Below the pieces are notes generated by a model, which ran no database searches, was not told where the DNA came from, and saw only the letters and a list, made by a program, of their open reading frames with translations. A stretch of 64,000 bases of DNA, taken from contig FN649750.1 of the NCBI GenBank assembly GCA_000310025.1, positions 5,433-69,432 on the forward strand, given 5' to 3'. Both the position numbers and the translations under genes were made by a program. Position 1 is the stretch's first letter. Each line of letters opens with the position of its first letter. Shown here piece after piece: positions 13,376 to 25,800 of this stretch. The stretch comes from Ectocarpus siliculosus (Eukaryota > Sar > Phaeophyceae > Ectocarpales > Ectocarpaceae).

Positions 13376-13904
13376 GGTGGCGGTGATCGTGCAACAACCA
13401 ACAGATCAACCCTCTTGAGTGCGGAAGCAGGAGGAGCAGTTAGCAAAGCCTACTGCTGTGGTGTGTCGTGATGATGCTGTTTATGTACGGTCACAGTTCT
13501 GCTGCACTAATTTGCTCTCCGTCTGGCTGGCTAGCTGGTTAGATACGCTTTGGGTCCGTCAAGATCCGTACTTGTACCCCTTGTTTGTGGGTTCGATTCG
13601 GTCGGCATCCGTCGGCGGGTGAGAAGCGGAACAATTTTGTGGCACTGGTCGACAGGACCGTGTATTTCGTCCAACCAGCTTGGCTCGTTTTATTGTTCTT
13701 TTTTTCGCCTTTGTATCCGCGCAGACCACGCACACTCCATCAACGTACAATACAAAGTATGCACATTTTCCGCATTCAAATTAGCTCGATGGCCGCGTGA
13801 TGCCCTACGCCTTCTCAGGGAGCATCTTGCCCAATCGCTTGTCGTGTCTAATGCTGATTCTGTGTGCTTATCCGCACAAGAAGAGCATGGCGACATCAAA
13901 ACTT

Positions 13905-14987
13905 TCAACAAGTACGGCAAGCGTCCGTCAGCAATAGGCCGCGCAAGTTGGGCGGCGCGAAGTACGAGAGAACTGCAACTCCAAATGCCCCTTCTATTTT
14001 CGGCCGGAGTGGTATCTCTCTGCCAACTGGAGAATCAGTGCTCAGTGCGTGGGCTACAACAACATAGACTCCAGCAGTTACCATTTGGTTCGCAACTGAG
14101 CGGGTGACTTTGTGGCCTCCATGTCGGAACACGGTGATTCCACTGTTGCACTCTGCCCCTGTGAACCACCCCAATTTTTCGATGTTCACATTTCCAAGGT
14201 GCACTGGCCTCACGTTGTACCGGCGGTAATTGGGTTCAAGGGGTAGGGCCCGTTCCAACGAGGATGCAAACACATCGCGAAAGAAAGGACTGGTCGCCTT
14301 GACAATTCCGATCCGACTCAGGTCTGTCTCAAGGCCACTCAGAAGGAAACCCCTTAGGGTGTTATCCGCGACGCCTTTGTTTACCATAGGTATTAGCAGA
14401 AGATATAACAGCCCCTGGGCCGGTTTTCGTAGCTCGATTCCCCCACAACAGAGGGAGTGGCGGCGCCGGAAATGTCGGCGTTGGAACTGCCTCGTTCGAG
14501 AGCTTCCCGAAAATGCATCGTTTGATTTCCGCATCTTTTCGTCGTCGAACAGTAAATTGAGGTTTGAATGTCCAGGGGGTGTGGTATGTGTTACATATGC
14601 AACCTACTGTACTGTGGTAGGTCAGGGTCCCTTCTGCGTACTTCGTGAGTTTGTTCATGAGCATCGAAATTGGAACCTCTTGCCAGACAACAGCCAACGC
14701 GTTCGGGCTGTTCTCCAACAATGCACCTACCCGTGCATAGGCCTTGCGACCAGGCGCCCACCCATCTCTGTTGATTGATCTCTCATTTTTTGCTCGAAAC
14801 TGACAGGAGTACACTACATTGACATCTGATCGGCCAAGGATCGGCGGTTGTTCGGCAACTTGTTAGCTTCTTCTTCCGACGTGTTCTTGGGAGGAATAAA
14901 AACGCCTCTGGTGTGCCATTACCAAGCGACAGCAGCGACGCAGCGGTGGCAAGAGTAAACTTCAATGTCCGTGCCATGTTGGCCATC
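13905..14987 (-). CDS. Doubtful hypothetical gene with possible signal peptide
   Basis: Not recognised. Two overlapping minus-strand open frames cover 14814-13905, longer than most frames in the non-coding parts: 14814-14362, and 14534-13905 (209 codons, ending LLLTDACRTC then stop). Upstream, near 14987, an ATG begins MARTLKFTLATAASLLSLG, which looks like a secretion signal and is followed by a possible GTAATG donor. I could not join these into a phased gene model and no domain is visible. It could be a lineage-specific secreted protein or chance open frames. Confidence 0.2.
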
Positions 14988-16370
14988 ATTCTTGTAGCAC
15001 ATAGATATCTGTCTTCCGATCGACTAACCTGACGTTGCATACTCAAATCGACGGATCCGACTCTCATCCCAACCGGGTAGCTTGTCTTACCCACTGCTGT
15101 GAGACTACAGTATTCCACCGCTACGCTAAGTCTAATTCCAGCAAGCAAGTCTGTCGTGAAACAAAGAGCAAGGAAGGCTGCGGTAATTCCAAAGGCAGGC
15201 ACAAGACAAGGCTTCTCATCTCCCGCCAAATAACTAACTTCCGCCATTTGGCCAATACCCACTTCTATACAAAAATCAGCCCACCTACAACATAAACGAC
15301 GCAGTCGGGACTTGCCATAATCCCTGATGGGACAGTGGTGAGTTGTTGCCCTGGGCGGCAGGGCCAAGTGTCCTTCCCGATGCATTGTTCAATGATCAAA
15401 CCCAGAAACCACTGATTGAAAGACGTCGACAGCGGCAGAGAGAAAGCCCGCGTTGGGGGGCACGCAACGCCTTGCCTCACAAGGCCAACCGGGACAAGCA
15501 CATCGCATCGCTGCAAAAATATCGCCGTCCGCAGAAGAGACGGGTACGTCGGCCGACTACATGTAAGGCTTAGCGGACAAGGTACCCAAATCCATCCGCC
15601 CCGCTCGCACTGAAGCCGACGGGTGCTTCGCAAGCAAGGGGGAGGCCCCCGAGTCTTGGGCGGGTGCCAGCAACGCACAGGAAAACGCCATCCGAGCTAT
15701 CTACGGTAGCAAAAGTCTACTATTTTTTTTATCATGATCATTCACACGGAAAACTGGCGATTGTGATGGGAAAAAACTGTACACCCCGTTGGGTTGTCGG
15801 AAAACGCAACCAAATTGGAAATCTTTCCCACGAGGTAGCGCAACCCTGGACCTTCTGCTAGAAATGTTAATAGTAGTCGCCTCCAAGGGTTTACAAAGGC
15901 GGGGGGTGCTCGTGGCGTGGTGTCGTCTGTGACTTGGCGTGGAGAATACACACCCGCCCATATACAACATGCTCCAGGCACCACGCGGGTCCATCCTGCT
16001 ACAAAACGCGCGGCTCCCGGCTCCAGAACTGGAGCAGGCCAGCGTCACTACGAGACGTGAGGGGAAGGGGAAAGCAGAGGGCACGCCTTCTCTGACCAAA
16101 TAGCACAAACGTCCTTTACGTCTGCACCATCGACGACCTCCATATTACAAGCCTCCGTATGACGCTCTCCGATAATCGGAGGGGGGGGGGGCGTTCAATA
16201 TTTTCTTGAAGTCCCAAAAACTACCCTTGCAGAAAACCAAATTGCTCCTTACTTTCAAAAAAACTATCGCTACGGTGTATCGGTGTGGTGATGCGCACTC
16301 CCTTCGTCGGCATCGCCGTCGTTGATGTCCTCTTCCCCCTCCTCGACTTGGTCCTCCGGATTGATGGCCA

Positions 16371-16738
16371 TGCTGGCCGCCCACGATATCACCCCTCGTT
16401 TCACCTGTGGAGCAAGCACGCAACCACGACCTCGTCAGCTACATGCCTAGCCACAGAATAACGGTACCCTTCGGAGGGATTTTCCGTATAAAGTACACAT
16501 CTTGAATAAATGGTACGCAGTTGGGGGAAGTTGAGTTAAGGTTCTCGGGTCTGCGTACCCCCTCCCTGTTCTAGTTCCTCATCATACACATCATTTCTCG
16601 AAAAAGGCTACTGGTCCCAGAACACACCAAGGGGGGTGTCCCGTATTCAAGTCAACGTCAAGACGCTACTTCCGGGACAGGAAGGTTACTGATGTGGCCT
16701 CCCATGCTGGCCGTCCGCGAGATCACCCTTCGTTTCGC
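16371..16738. repeat. Pair of diverged 33-bp repeats downstream of the kinase
   Basis: GCTGGCCGCCCACGATATCA at 16371 and GCTGGCCGTCCGCGAGATCA at 16706 begin two similar 33-base segments, each ending CGTTTC(A/G)C. On the minus strand the first lies in an open frame with an acidic, His-rich end (ending HHHTDTP, then stop) that might be an alternative terminal exon. Confidence 0.5.
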
Positions 16739-16904
16739 ATTCGGAGGGCTATCTGTCACAATGCAGCCACGAGTGGGCCATGCAGTCGGGAACCAACGTG
16801 ACCACCTGGGTGATGCAAGCATAGCCCCATCTCCTGCAAAAAAAATGTTCCGAAATTTCTAAATGTAAACCCGGAGGACCTGCAATAGCCATACCTGAAA
16901 GTGC

Positions 16905-19900
16905 TCACCGAGGGCTCGGAAGAATCTTCCAAAGCTTCTTGGCTAGACTCGTTGACCAACCACACGAAGCCTTTTGAGAAAAAAACGGTTCAACACCAAC
17001 AACGTCCGAATTGACCGTGCCACAAAACCAGAAGCACCCAACACACACACACACACACACCTTTGGCGGCACGGCCTCTCCCGACTTCGCTATGAACCAG
17101 CTCTTGGCCGTGTTCTGCGCTCTCCAAATAGACCCCCGAACCTCCTTGAAGCTGGGTCTCACTATCCCCTTCGACCCCCCCACCGGGGGGGGCGTCATGG
17201 CGTACACGGGTACGGCACACCCCTCGTCCCCACACTCTATTGCCTGCCTAGCGGCCGGTTCCCACTGTCGTTGGCAACGTGTCGTTTGCATTGTCGCGTG
17301 TTGTGCACCAAACGGAGATTTCACGCGAAAGAACGCACAAGGGCCGCAGCGGAAGTGGGGTGGGGGTGGGGGGGGGGTGATATATTGAGTATACGATTAT
17401 CGGATTCATTTTTTCGGTCGCAGAACCTCCTTCGCTAGACTTTGGATGGAAAGAAAATAACTTCCTCCGAGTGTCTGGAGGATCAGGCGGCAAGAACGCA
17501 TTATTTATTAGCGTCGAGGGACGTCGGATGCCATTGACGTTTACTGGGGGCGATTTTGTGTGCTAAGTGGGCAAGGGGGCATTCACATGACCGCCCTGTG
17601 CAGCTGACCTGACCGCCCCGTTACAGCACAGTATCTACGTATTGTAGGGGCCAGGAACGAAAACACCGATGTCCCTATTCACTTTCTTAACTCCTTGTCA
17701 AATAGTAAGAGTCGCCGGCCCGATTTCGCGTCAAACAAGGACCATTAAAACTATTGTAGGTCTTCCTCACTCTTGCCGACCAGAAGAGGATCGGAAGACA
17801 CCTGCTTGGCTGTACACGAGACCAACGATACTCGATCAATCTAGCAAAAATCCTCCATCAATCCAGTCAGTATTGTCTTGTTTGGGCGGGCGGGGTACGT
17901 ATGTTCATCCAAGCACCCCAAGTGTCTCTGGCCGTTGTTGTTTCTCCCCTAGTTCTCCGTTGGCTGCAAGCCGCAACACTCCACCTAGCATGCCTGACTA
18001 CTGGCAGGGCTAGGGTTAGATACGGTTCATTAAAATGGTACGGTTCATCAAAACGGTACCTGGTACACATTTCCTCTTCATGCCTCTCGACCAACGGGGG
18101 TACGATACACCGTTGCATGTACATCATCACCAAGATTTGCTGCAATATTTTGTGCTACATCTATGCACTTCATCGCCACAGTTCCTCGGAACGGTTGTGG
18201 TGTCATGTGCCATGTGTCATGTGTCATCCGTCATCTGTCATGCCTCTCACCCTCGCCGCGAGATTCCATTTGAGCCCCAGCGCCGCGGCGATCCCCTTGA
18301 TCATTACCGTGGCACGTCCCATGAGCACTAGCTCTTGCGGGAACGCCTTGAGCTGTTTCAAAGGAGAGGTGCTGCCGAAACGCAATACGCAAGGCCGACA
18401 AAATGGGAAAAAATGGCGCCGTGTAGAGGAGAGAAGTATTGAGAGAGGAAGGAGAAGACAAAGGGTATGTACAGTACTGCTCTCAAGCACGTCTGTTATG
18501 CCAGGAAACTGTTCGGTATGACGGGGGGTTTTGGAACAATCAGGAGTCCCCGTTACAAACAGCAGGGCAGAAGCAGGCACACGCGGGCAAGGAGTCAGCA
18601 CACACAGAAACAGGCCAGAGACAAAGTTGCCTGGGACAAGGAGAGAAAAACAAACACTGTCAACACCCCAACGGCATACAGCACAGGTCAGCGAAACAAC
18701 TAGAGAAGGGAATTAAGTCGGCTATCTTTGGGTCGCTTCGAAAAACAATCGCACAGGCAGGTAGGTACAATGCCCGATAGAGAAGGGGACGTCAGGCAGT
18801 GTCGATAGGGTTTTAGAAGGTCTCTCTCTCTTGCTGGCTGGCCGCAGCTGACAGTATATACTACAATAGTACCCGCGGAAACAAATAGCCTCAATCAATG
18901 TGTATGTCGTATGTCGTGCATCACGAATACATCACTAACATTGTGTGACCTCCCCCCCCCGATTTACGCCCTTGTCCAACCTGCTCGTCATCTGGTTGAT
19001 GTCATACGCCCACCGTCGGCGTGCCCCCCGATTGGACATTTCACTTCATGCCCAACGTCGTCATTACTCTGTGCACCCCATCCCCCCACCGCCAACTCTT
19101 GCCTTCCGTTACAAGGCATCCCAGCCAGCCCCCCGACTTGTGCCCTTCTTTTGCAAGCTCATCTCGTTGGTGTCGTAACCTGATATGTCCACTTGATTTT
19201 CAACACCGTCTTTACTACCATCTGTATACCTCAATCCTTCCATTCCGCTGTAAAGCATCACAGGAGCCACCCCCCTATCCGTGCCCTTGCCCCACCTGCT
19301 CATCTCGTTGGTGTCATAGCCGCCAGGAAGTTCCATTCCTCCCGGTCCGAAGAGAAGGATCGCGGTAGCGGTTAGGGCCTCGTCTCCCGCACCCTCAGCA
19401 ACCTCCACCCCGAAATCCTTTACCTGGAACAGCGGAAAGTCATTCCATTGGTTGAGTCTTTCTCTGGTCATTCTTAGCGGGAACAGCGGAAAGCCACCCC
19501 GTTGGCTGGGTCTTTCTCTTGTCATGCTTAGCGGGGACAGCGAAAAGCCATCCCATTGGCTGGGGCGTTCTCTTGTCATGTTTGGCGGGGACAGCAGAAA
19601 GCCATCCCATTGACTGGGTCTTTCTCTGGCCATTCCCAATGGTCGGACCATTCTCTGTATGTTGCGATATGCCGTTGTATTTATTGACGGTCGTATGCAT
19701 ACGAAGAGGTGGATGCTGCATTGATGTGACAAAAGGGCGCATGACGTCGGACAGACGTTCGCAACTAGGGGCATGAAGAGACACAGCACGATTCAATGAT
19801 TCAATGCAAATCGTTTCGAACCCACGTACGTTCAAACGCGCTGCCGCCGCCTTCAGCTTGACGATCTTAACAGTCTTGAAAAACAGGCAAACAAATCGCA

Positions 19901-22721
19901 CGACCCTAGGACTCGAATTCCGCATGCAAAACAACGCAATGGTGGGCGCTCTCAAGGCAGGACTATTCCGGGAAAAGGCAGGGGTAGGGAGGACTAGTGT
20001 TTGTTTCAATGCTGTGTTCGCAAAAAAATGGCAGCATCGGCAAGGCTGAGAGTAACGTGGGGCCTTAGTCAGCTCAACCCTAGCGGTCGGACCGCTTTTC
20101 GCGAGTCTCACATCTTTGGCGATTTCGGCGCAAGTAGGCCCGTTGGGCTTGTTCCACTGCTCCAGCTTGCAGATGAGGTTGGCCAGTCTCAACTTTTGGG
20201 TGATGGAGATTTGCTTGACCTGTTAGACACGTTTAGACACGTTCAGGGCAAGGATTCGGGATGATTAGCGACACCGTCGTGGAAATCGAGCCCCGTCTAT
20301 CAGAAACCGGTAATGATCGAGCTACGGTTGGTTGTCGGATCAAGCTTCGGGAAATGTTCTCGAAGGATCAGCGCCATGGGAACCGACTGCGGGTACGGTA
20401 CCAGGGGCGTGGATCAAGTGGCAACAGCACGCCCAAAGAATCCAAGTCAAGTCCGGAACAGATCCATGATCATCACAAACGAAAACAGAACGGCCCATTG
20501 GCAGAAAATACTCAATTTGAAAAATCATGTACTAGGGTAGGTGACGGTGCTGGTGAAAACGCGTGGATCACACAACCCATTCCCTAGAACCCTCTCCTCT
20601 GATCATACAGAGAAATACAGCTAAGCATATGAATCGTTTCACACGCGACGTCAATGTCCTGTCTGCAGTGCCCCCCCCCTCAAAGCAAGCACAGAGGCCG
20701 ACGATGTGCGACGAGGCTGCCTCGAGTTACGTGCATTCCCCGTTAGTGCCCACGAAAACAACCCCCTCTCCTTCGCGGAAAAGTGAACCGAAACACGAGT
20801 TGTGTTACATGTTATATTTCCCTGTCCACGAAACCCCACTACGAAACGACCCTCAAGACCTGACTCGTGGGATGTAACGCGACGCAAGCGCAATCGACAC
20901 GTGGTAAAAGCTAGGGGGGGGGGAGGGTACAGTCTGCAAGACGTAGGGTAAGTGACAAGTGGTAACGCTAGGATAGATAGAATAGGGTAGGGTCGGGGGT
21001 GCAGTCCGCAAGACGTAGGGCAACGGACAAGTGGCGAAGCTGGATAGGTAGGAGAGGATAGGGTAGGGGGGTTCAGTTGGCAGGACTCAGGATGAAATCT
21101 AAAATTCTCACCTGGCCGCAGTCGATGAGCGCCACCTGACCACCGTCCATGATGAAAATATTGCCTGACCCCGGTGCGTTTGAGGGGGGAAACGCGCAAA
21201 AAAATCGCGACAGTATAGGAAGAAAAAACGCCATATACAACGACACAACAGTCGCTTGGAGTTGACATCGAAATTTTTGAAACAAGAGAAAACAAACGGT
21301 TGTAAAAGGGGAAAATTCGATGCCAAATCAAGGATATGCATGAACGAAAACACACGGGACGACATGAGTCCAAAACACGAACACGAACACGAACAATCGA
21401 AACACAGAAAAAACAAAACATAGCATGGCACACGAAGTCTCTGTTTCGACTAATTATTACCACAATAGACCAGCTACTTGTACAGAGGTGGGGCTAAAAA
21501 ACAACTAAATCAACGTCAAAATGATAAAAAAAGGCAAGAAAAACGAAGCCATACGCATTCCGTGGTAACTTCCTCAGACGGAGAGCAAGACGAGAAAGGT
21601 ATGCTAGCATGACGTGCAGATCGCGAAACGTCATGGTGAACATGAACATTTGAAGCCAACGCCACGACAACAAAGACGACGACAACAACCCTGATGACAT
21701 CATGACATCATCATGTGATATGAACCGCGACTAATCAAATGCAAGAAGAAGGACAGAGAGACAGACCTGGATGGGGATCGCCGTGAACAAAACCCGCCCC
21801 GAATATCATCCGCCCGAAGGCCTCGGTCAGGGACGTCAGGAGGCGTTTTCCGAAAACCTTCACAAGACGACAAAGTAGGAAGAAAAGCGACAACTAAAGG
21901 GTGAAAGGAAAAAAGCAAACTCTAATCATACCACATGTAGGCTAGTCTAGGTGTGCGAACAAGCTTTCGACGTATGGAGGTGTTTCATTTCAAAAGAACT
22001 GAATACAAGAGATGAAAAAACATTTTCAGCACGCCGCATCAACAACAATGACGTCGACAACGTCAACAAGAACGACGACGACAAACAAAAACAACGACAA
22101 CAACGCCAAAGACATTGACATCGACGGCAGCACGCCATAGCCCTCCTTTACTCACTCACTCACTCACTCACTCACTCACTCACTCACTCACCCTAGCCTC
22201 TGGAGAAGTCTCCACGAGCCCCAACTCGGTCAGCCGTTCGGCTAGCCTGTTGAGAGCCATCCCCTTCGACGGTGTCGGCGAACACGCACAGCACACGCAT
22301 TGACAAAATAAATAAATAAATAAATTAATAACGTAAAGGTGACGACGAGATGTGCAGCAAGCATGCAGAGAGAGAGAGAGAGGCACGAGATAAAGAGAGA
22401 GAAAAACAGTCACCCCCCTTGTGCCAAAAAAATGATATTCGACTCTCCCATGCCGACACCAGGTGCGAGCCTGACCACGGGATGGGAGACCCAACTTCGA
22501 GGCATGACAAAACTACACCGGACCACAAGTCCTGTGGTTTGGATACAACCAGGACTCCGCACATCGCGCACCTATGTGTACACACACTGACTACTTGTGG
22601 ATTGGATACTGTAGGCACATCGGACATGGAGGGTTCATTCGGCAGGGCCGGAACGGATTTACAACGTGCTGACAACCGCAAAAGCTACAACATTAGGAGT
22701 AGCAAACAACTAGCGGCAGCC

Positions 22722-22767
<46 letters not shown>

Positions 22768-22853
22768 CAACAACAACAACAACTAGAACAACAGTACCTG
22801 CAGATTTCGCAAGAGCAGCAACTACGCAGAAGCAGCAACACCAACACCAATAA

Positions 22854-22885
<32 letters not shown>

Positions 22886-25800
22886 ACAACAACGGACCCA
22901 CCTGCACGTACTCCATGACCAAGACCCTCCCACTGCAAAGTCCCGGCACCGGTCTCGGCACCACTATCGGCGGGCGGGCTCTGCTCCCATCCACCGAGTG
23001 GGCCACGCCCGCTGCGATCTTCTCCATCGCCTGAGCCTCAGCTCGAAAGTCTAATTCGCTATCCAGCACCCTCTCCAGCTCACAAAACACCTAAATACGT
23101 TCATGAGATGCAGAAGGATTAGGGACAGGGTTACGGTTTGGGACAACTCGAAAGTCTAGCTCGCTATCCAGCACTCTCTTCAGTTCGCAAAACACCGATA
23201 TCCACGAGGTGCAGAAGGGTTAGGGATAGTAGTCCAGCTCGCTACCTTGCACCCTCTCCAGCTCGCAAAACACCTGTTCGGTAGCAGGTTCATGACATGT
23301 ACAAGGCATGCACTCGCCGTGGTGTGTGCAGTGTCGCGATAGCCGTTTGTGTCATAAAATGGTGGCTGGACGAAAGGATATTTTCGATGTACGGAAGACT
23401 CACACGAGCTCAGAGAAGCCTCTGGAATTACTTCGGAGTCCTCTCAAGCCCAACCCTTCTTAGTAACGGTTTAGATATCGCCGTGAATGGAGCATGATGT
23501 TTCCACCGAGACAAAAAAAAGTCCAAAAACAGGTTCGAAAACGGCCGGAACAATGCCCTCGCTTCGTGGTTACAGACAGCTATTGCACCTCACGCCATTT
23601 CGCCCTGCGGTGCTTGGAACCATGATCGATCACGGTGTCAGGCGTGGGCATTGGCACGAATGGTAACTCGGCCGTTGCATCTATCGTGGCAGAAGATAAG
23701 AGTTCCAGACCCGCGCAAACGTAATATGAATGCCAGGACCCCGAAGAGAAAAAAGTCCTCTGGGCTAGATCAGACATCATGGGTCCACCAGACCAGAGTG
23801 GCCGAAGGAGAGAGGCTACACACTGCATACGGGGTAGAGAGAACAAAAGGAATGGCTTGAAGCAGAAGCAACTGCGGGGGGGGAGGCATTCACCACATCA
23901 AGTTTCCGGGAAAGGAGCAACATGATGAACTTGGGAGAACAAGCCAACCTGCATGTGAAACGGTATGTGAAACGGCAGGTCAAACGGCAGGTCAAACGGC
24001 AGCAGGCCAAACGGCAGGCCAAACGGCAGGCCAAACGGCGCTATTATATTATGCTACGGAGTATATTTTTCAAAGCTCACCGGGTAGTAATCCGCCGGAA
24101 GAACTTCCCTAAACCTCCCGGCGAAGGCCTTAAGGTTAGCCACGTCTGCCCGCAGCTTGGGCTCCTCTGCCGGTCTTTGTACCTAGTCCAGGGTACAGGT
24201 ACAGGTACCGCAACAGGTTGAACGGTGTGTGCGAGGGGAAGGGGTAGCCAAAAAGCTCATGCTGCTTGTGGCCTGAAGCTTGAAAGCGAGTCTAGTGTAA
24301 CGCCTTCGTTCTGTCTGAACAATTTCCTCCCTTCCCTCCTTTCTCCCTCCCTCCCTCCCTTCCTCCCTTCCTCCCCCCCTTGCTCCGTGGGCTCCTTATT
24401 CCCTCCATTCCTTCCTTCGTTCCTCTCTCCCTCACTTCTTGTCCCTACCTTAACCGCCACCGTGCGGCCGTCCCTGAGCACAGCCTTGTGCACCTGGGCA
24501 ATCGAGGCCGATCCCAAGGGCACCTCGTCGAACGCGCTGCACCGACATCAAAGACAACAAGGATAACAAAAATGACAAACATAACCAAGACGACAAACAT
24601 GAGCGAGAAAAGGAGAAACGAACACATAAAGTAGCTCAACACGTGCATGTACATGTCCTCAATCCGCTGCACCAATACCGTAAGAGTCGGAGGGTTGGCA
24701 CCGGGTGCACCGGGGTTTTTTTACATGTTTTTTCCTCGGGTTTTTTATCGCACCCCGGTGCCATCTTTCCGACCGGTGCCATCTCTCCGACCCCGGTGCG
24801 GAAATGCAACTAAATCATTTCGTTTAAAATTTTCAAGGCACCCCGGTGCGATCTCTCTGACCGGTGCGGTCCCCGATGAAATGCACACAGGTGTTGCACC
24901 CCGGTGCCATCTCCCCGACCGTTGCCATAGTACCAGTGTAGGTACCCACGCACGCACACGATCTTCTGCACACACACACACATATATCTGAGCCGGAAAA
25001 AAGGCGGCGAAATACACATACAACATACCCCGGACAAAGCGGCGAATTAGCGCAAACAAAAAAAAGCTAGACGATGACAGTCCGTGCGAGCCCACACACA
25101 CAGCCATTGATTGTTGATTGTTGATTTTGCCATGTCACAGGGTGCAGGCACAGCTTCCTCAAGATATCGTTTCCGTCTGAGGTGGTACCAGTACACACGG
25201 TATCATTTGTTTCCCGCTTTCGTTTCGGTCTTCTTCTACGGATACCAGTACGTACGCAGAAGTACAAAGGTTTCGGGTTGTGTAAGGTGGGGTAGGGTGC
25301 GGCTTGTACGTTGTGTGTTTGATTGAGTGTACGGTTGGCAACTTCCATACCAAAAAAAATATGAAAACAACTGGCATCCCGCGTGAACCGCGACCATCCA
25401 ATCGTACGTAAAGGAGTGGCGCTCCGCTGACTCCGTCCCCACGTGTAAAAGGTACGCACATGTACCTCATTCCGGCAGCTGAAAAGGAGTTCAATCTTGG
25501 ATTTGGGGGTCGGAGAGATCGCACCAGGTGTGATCTCACCGACTCCGGTGCGTAAATCGAATTAAATGATTTTTTCTCGTTTTTTTTTATCGCACCCCGG
25601 TGCCATCTCTCCGACTGGTGCCATCTCTTCGGCCCGTGCCAACTCTCCGACTTTTACGGTAACAAGGATTACAACCTCAACAAACAGGTACATGTACATG
25701 TCATCAAATCGCTGCACCGATAACGATTACCACGGGAACAAACGCGTGATACGACAACAAACAAAACAAACATAACAAAAACGTGGATGGACATGTCACC

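Larger units (their letters stand above)
13376..16904. other. Intergenic region between LPMO and ABC1 kinase
   Basis: Presumed LPMO promoter (13.4 kb side) and kinase 3' UTR (16.9 kb side). No gene here is secure. One doubtful minus-strand coding stretch is listed at 13905-14987. I could not pick out a TATA box or other promoter motif. Confidence 0.5.

Noticed and set aside
13527-13620. Possible tRNA (GGCTAGCTGGTTAG and GGTTCGATTC)
   Set aside because: A- and B-box-like words at plausible spacing, but no acceptor, anticodon or T stem could be paired by eye.
16280-16430. Acidic terminal exon of the ABC1 kinase
   Set aside because: Splicing to it breaks the frame. The in-phase exon 16970-16905 ends with its own stop.
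22685-23090. Poly-Leu/Ala/Cys proteins around kinase exon 8
   Set aside because: The homopolymer parts come from CAG/CAA microsatellites in intron 8. Only 22902-23090 is coding.
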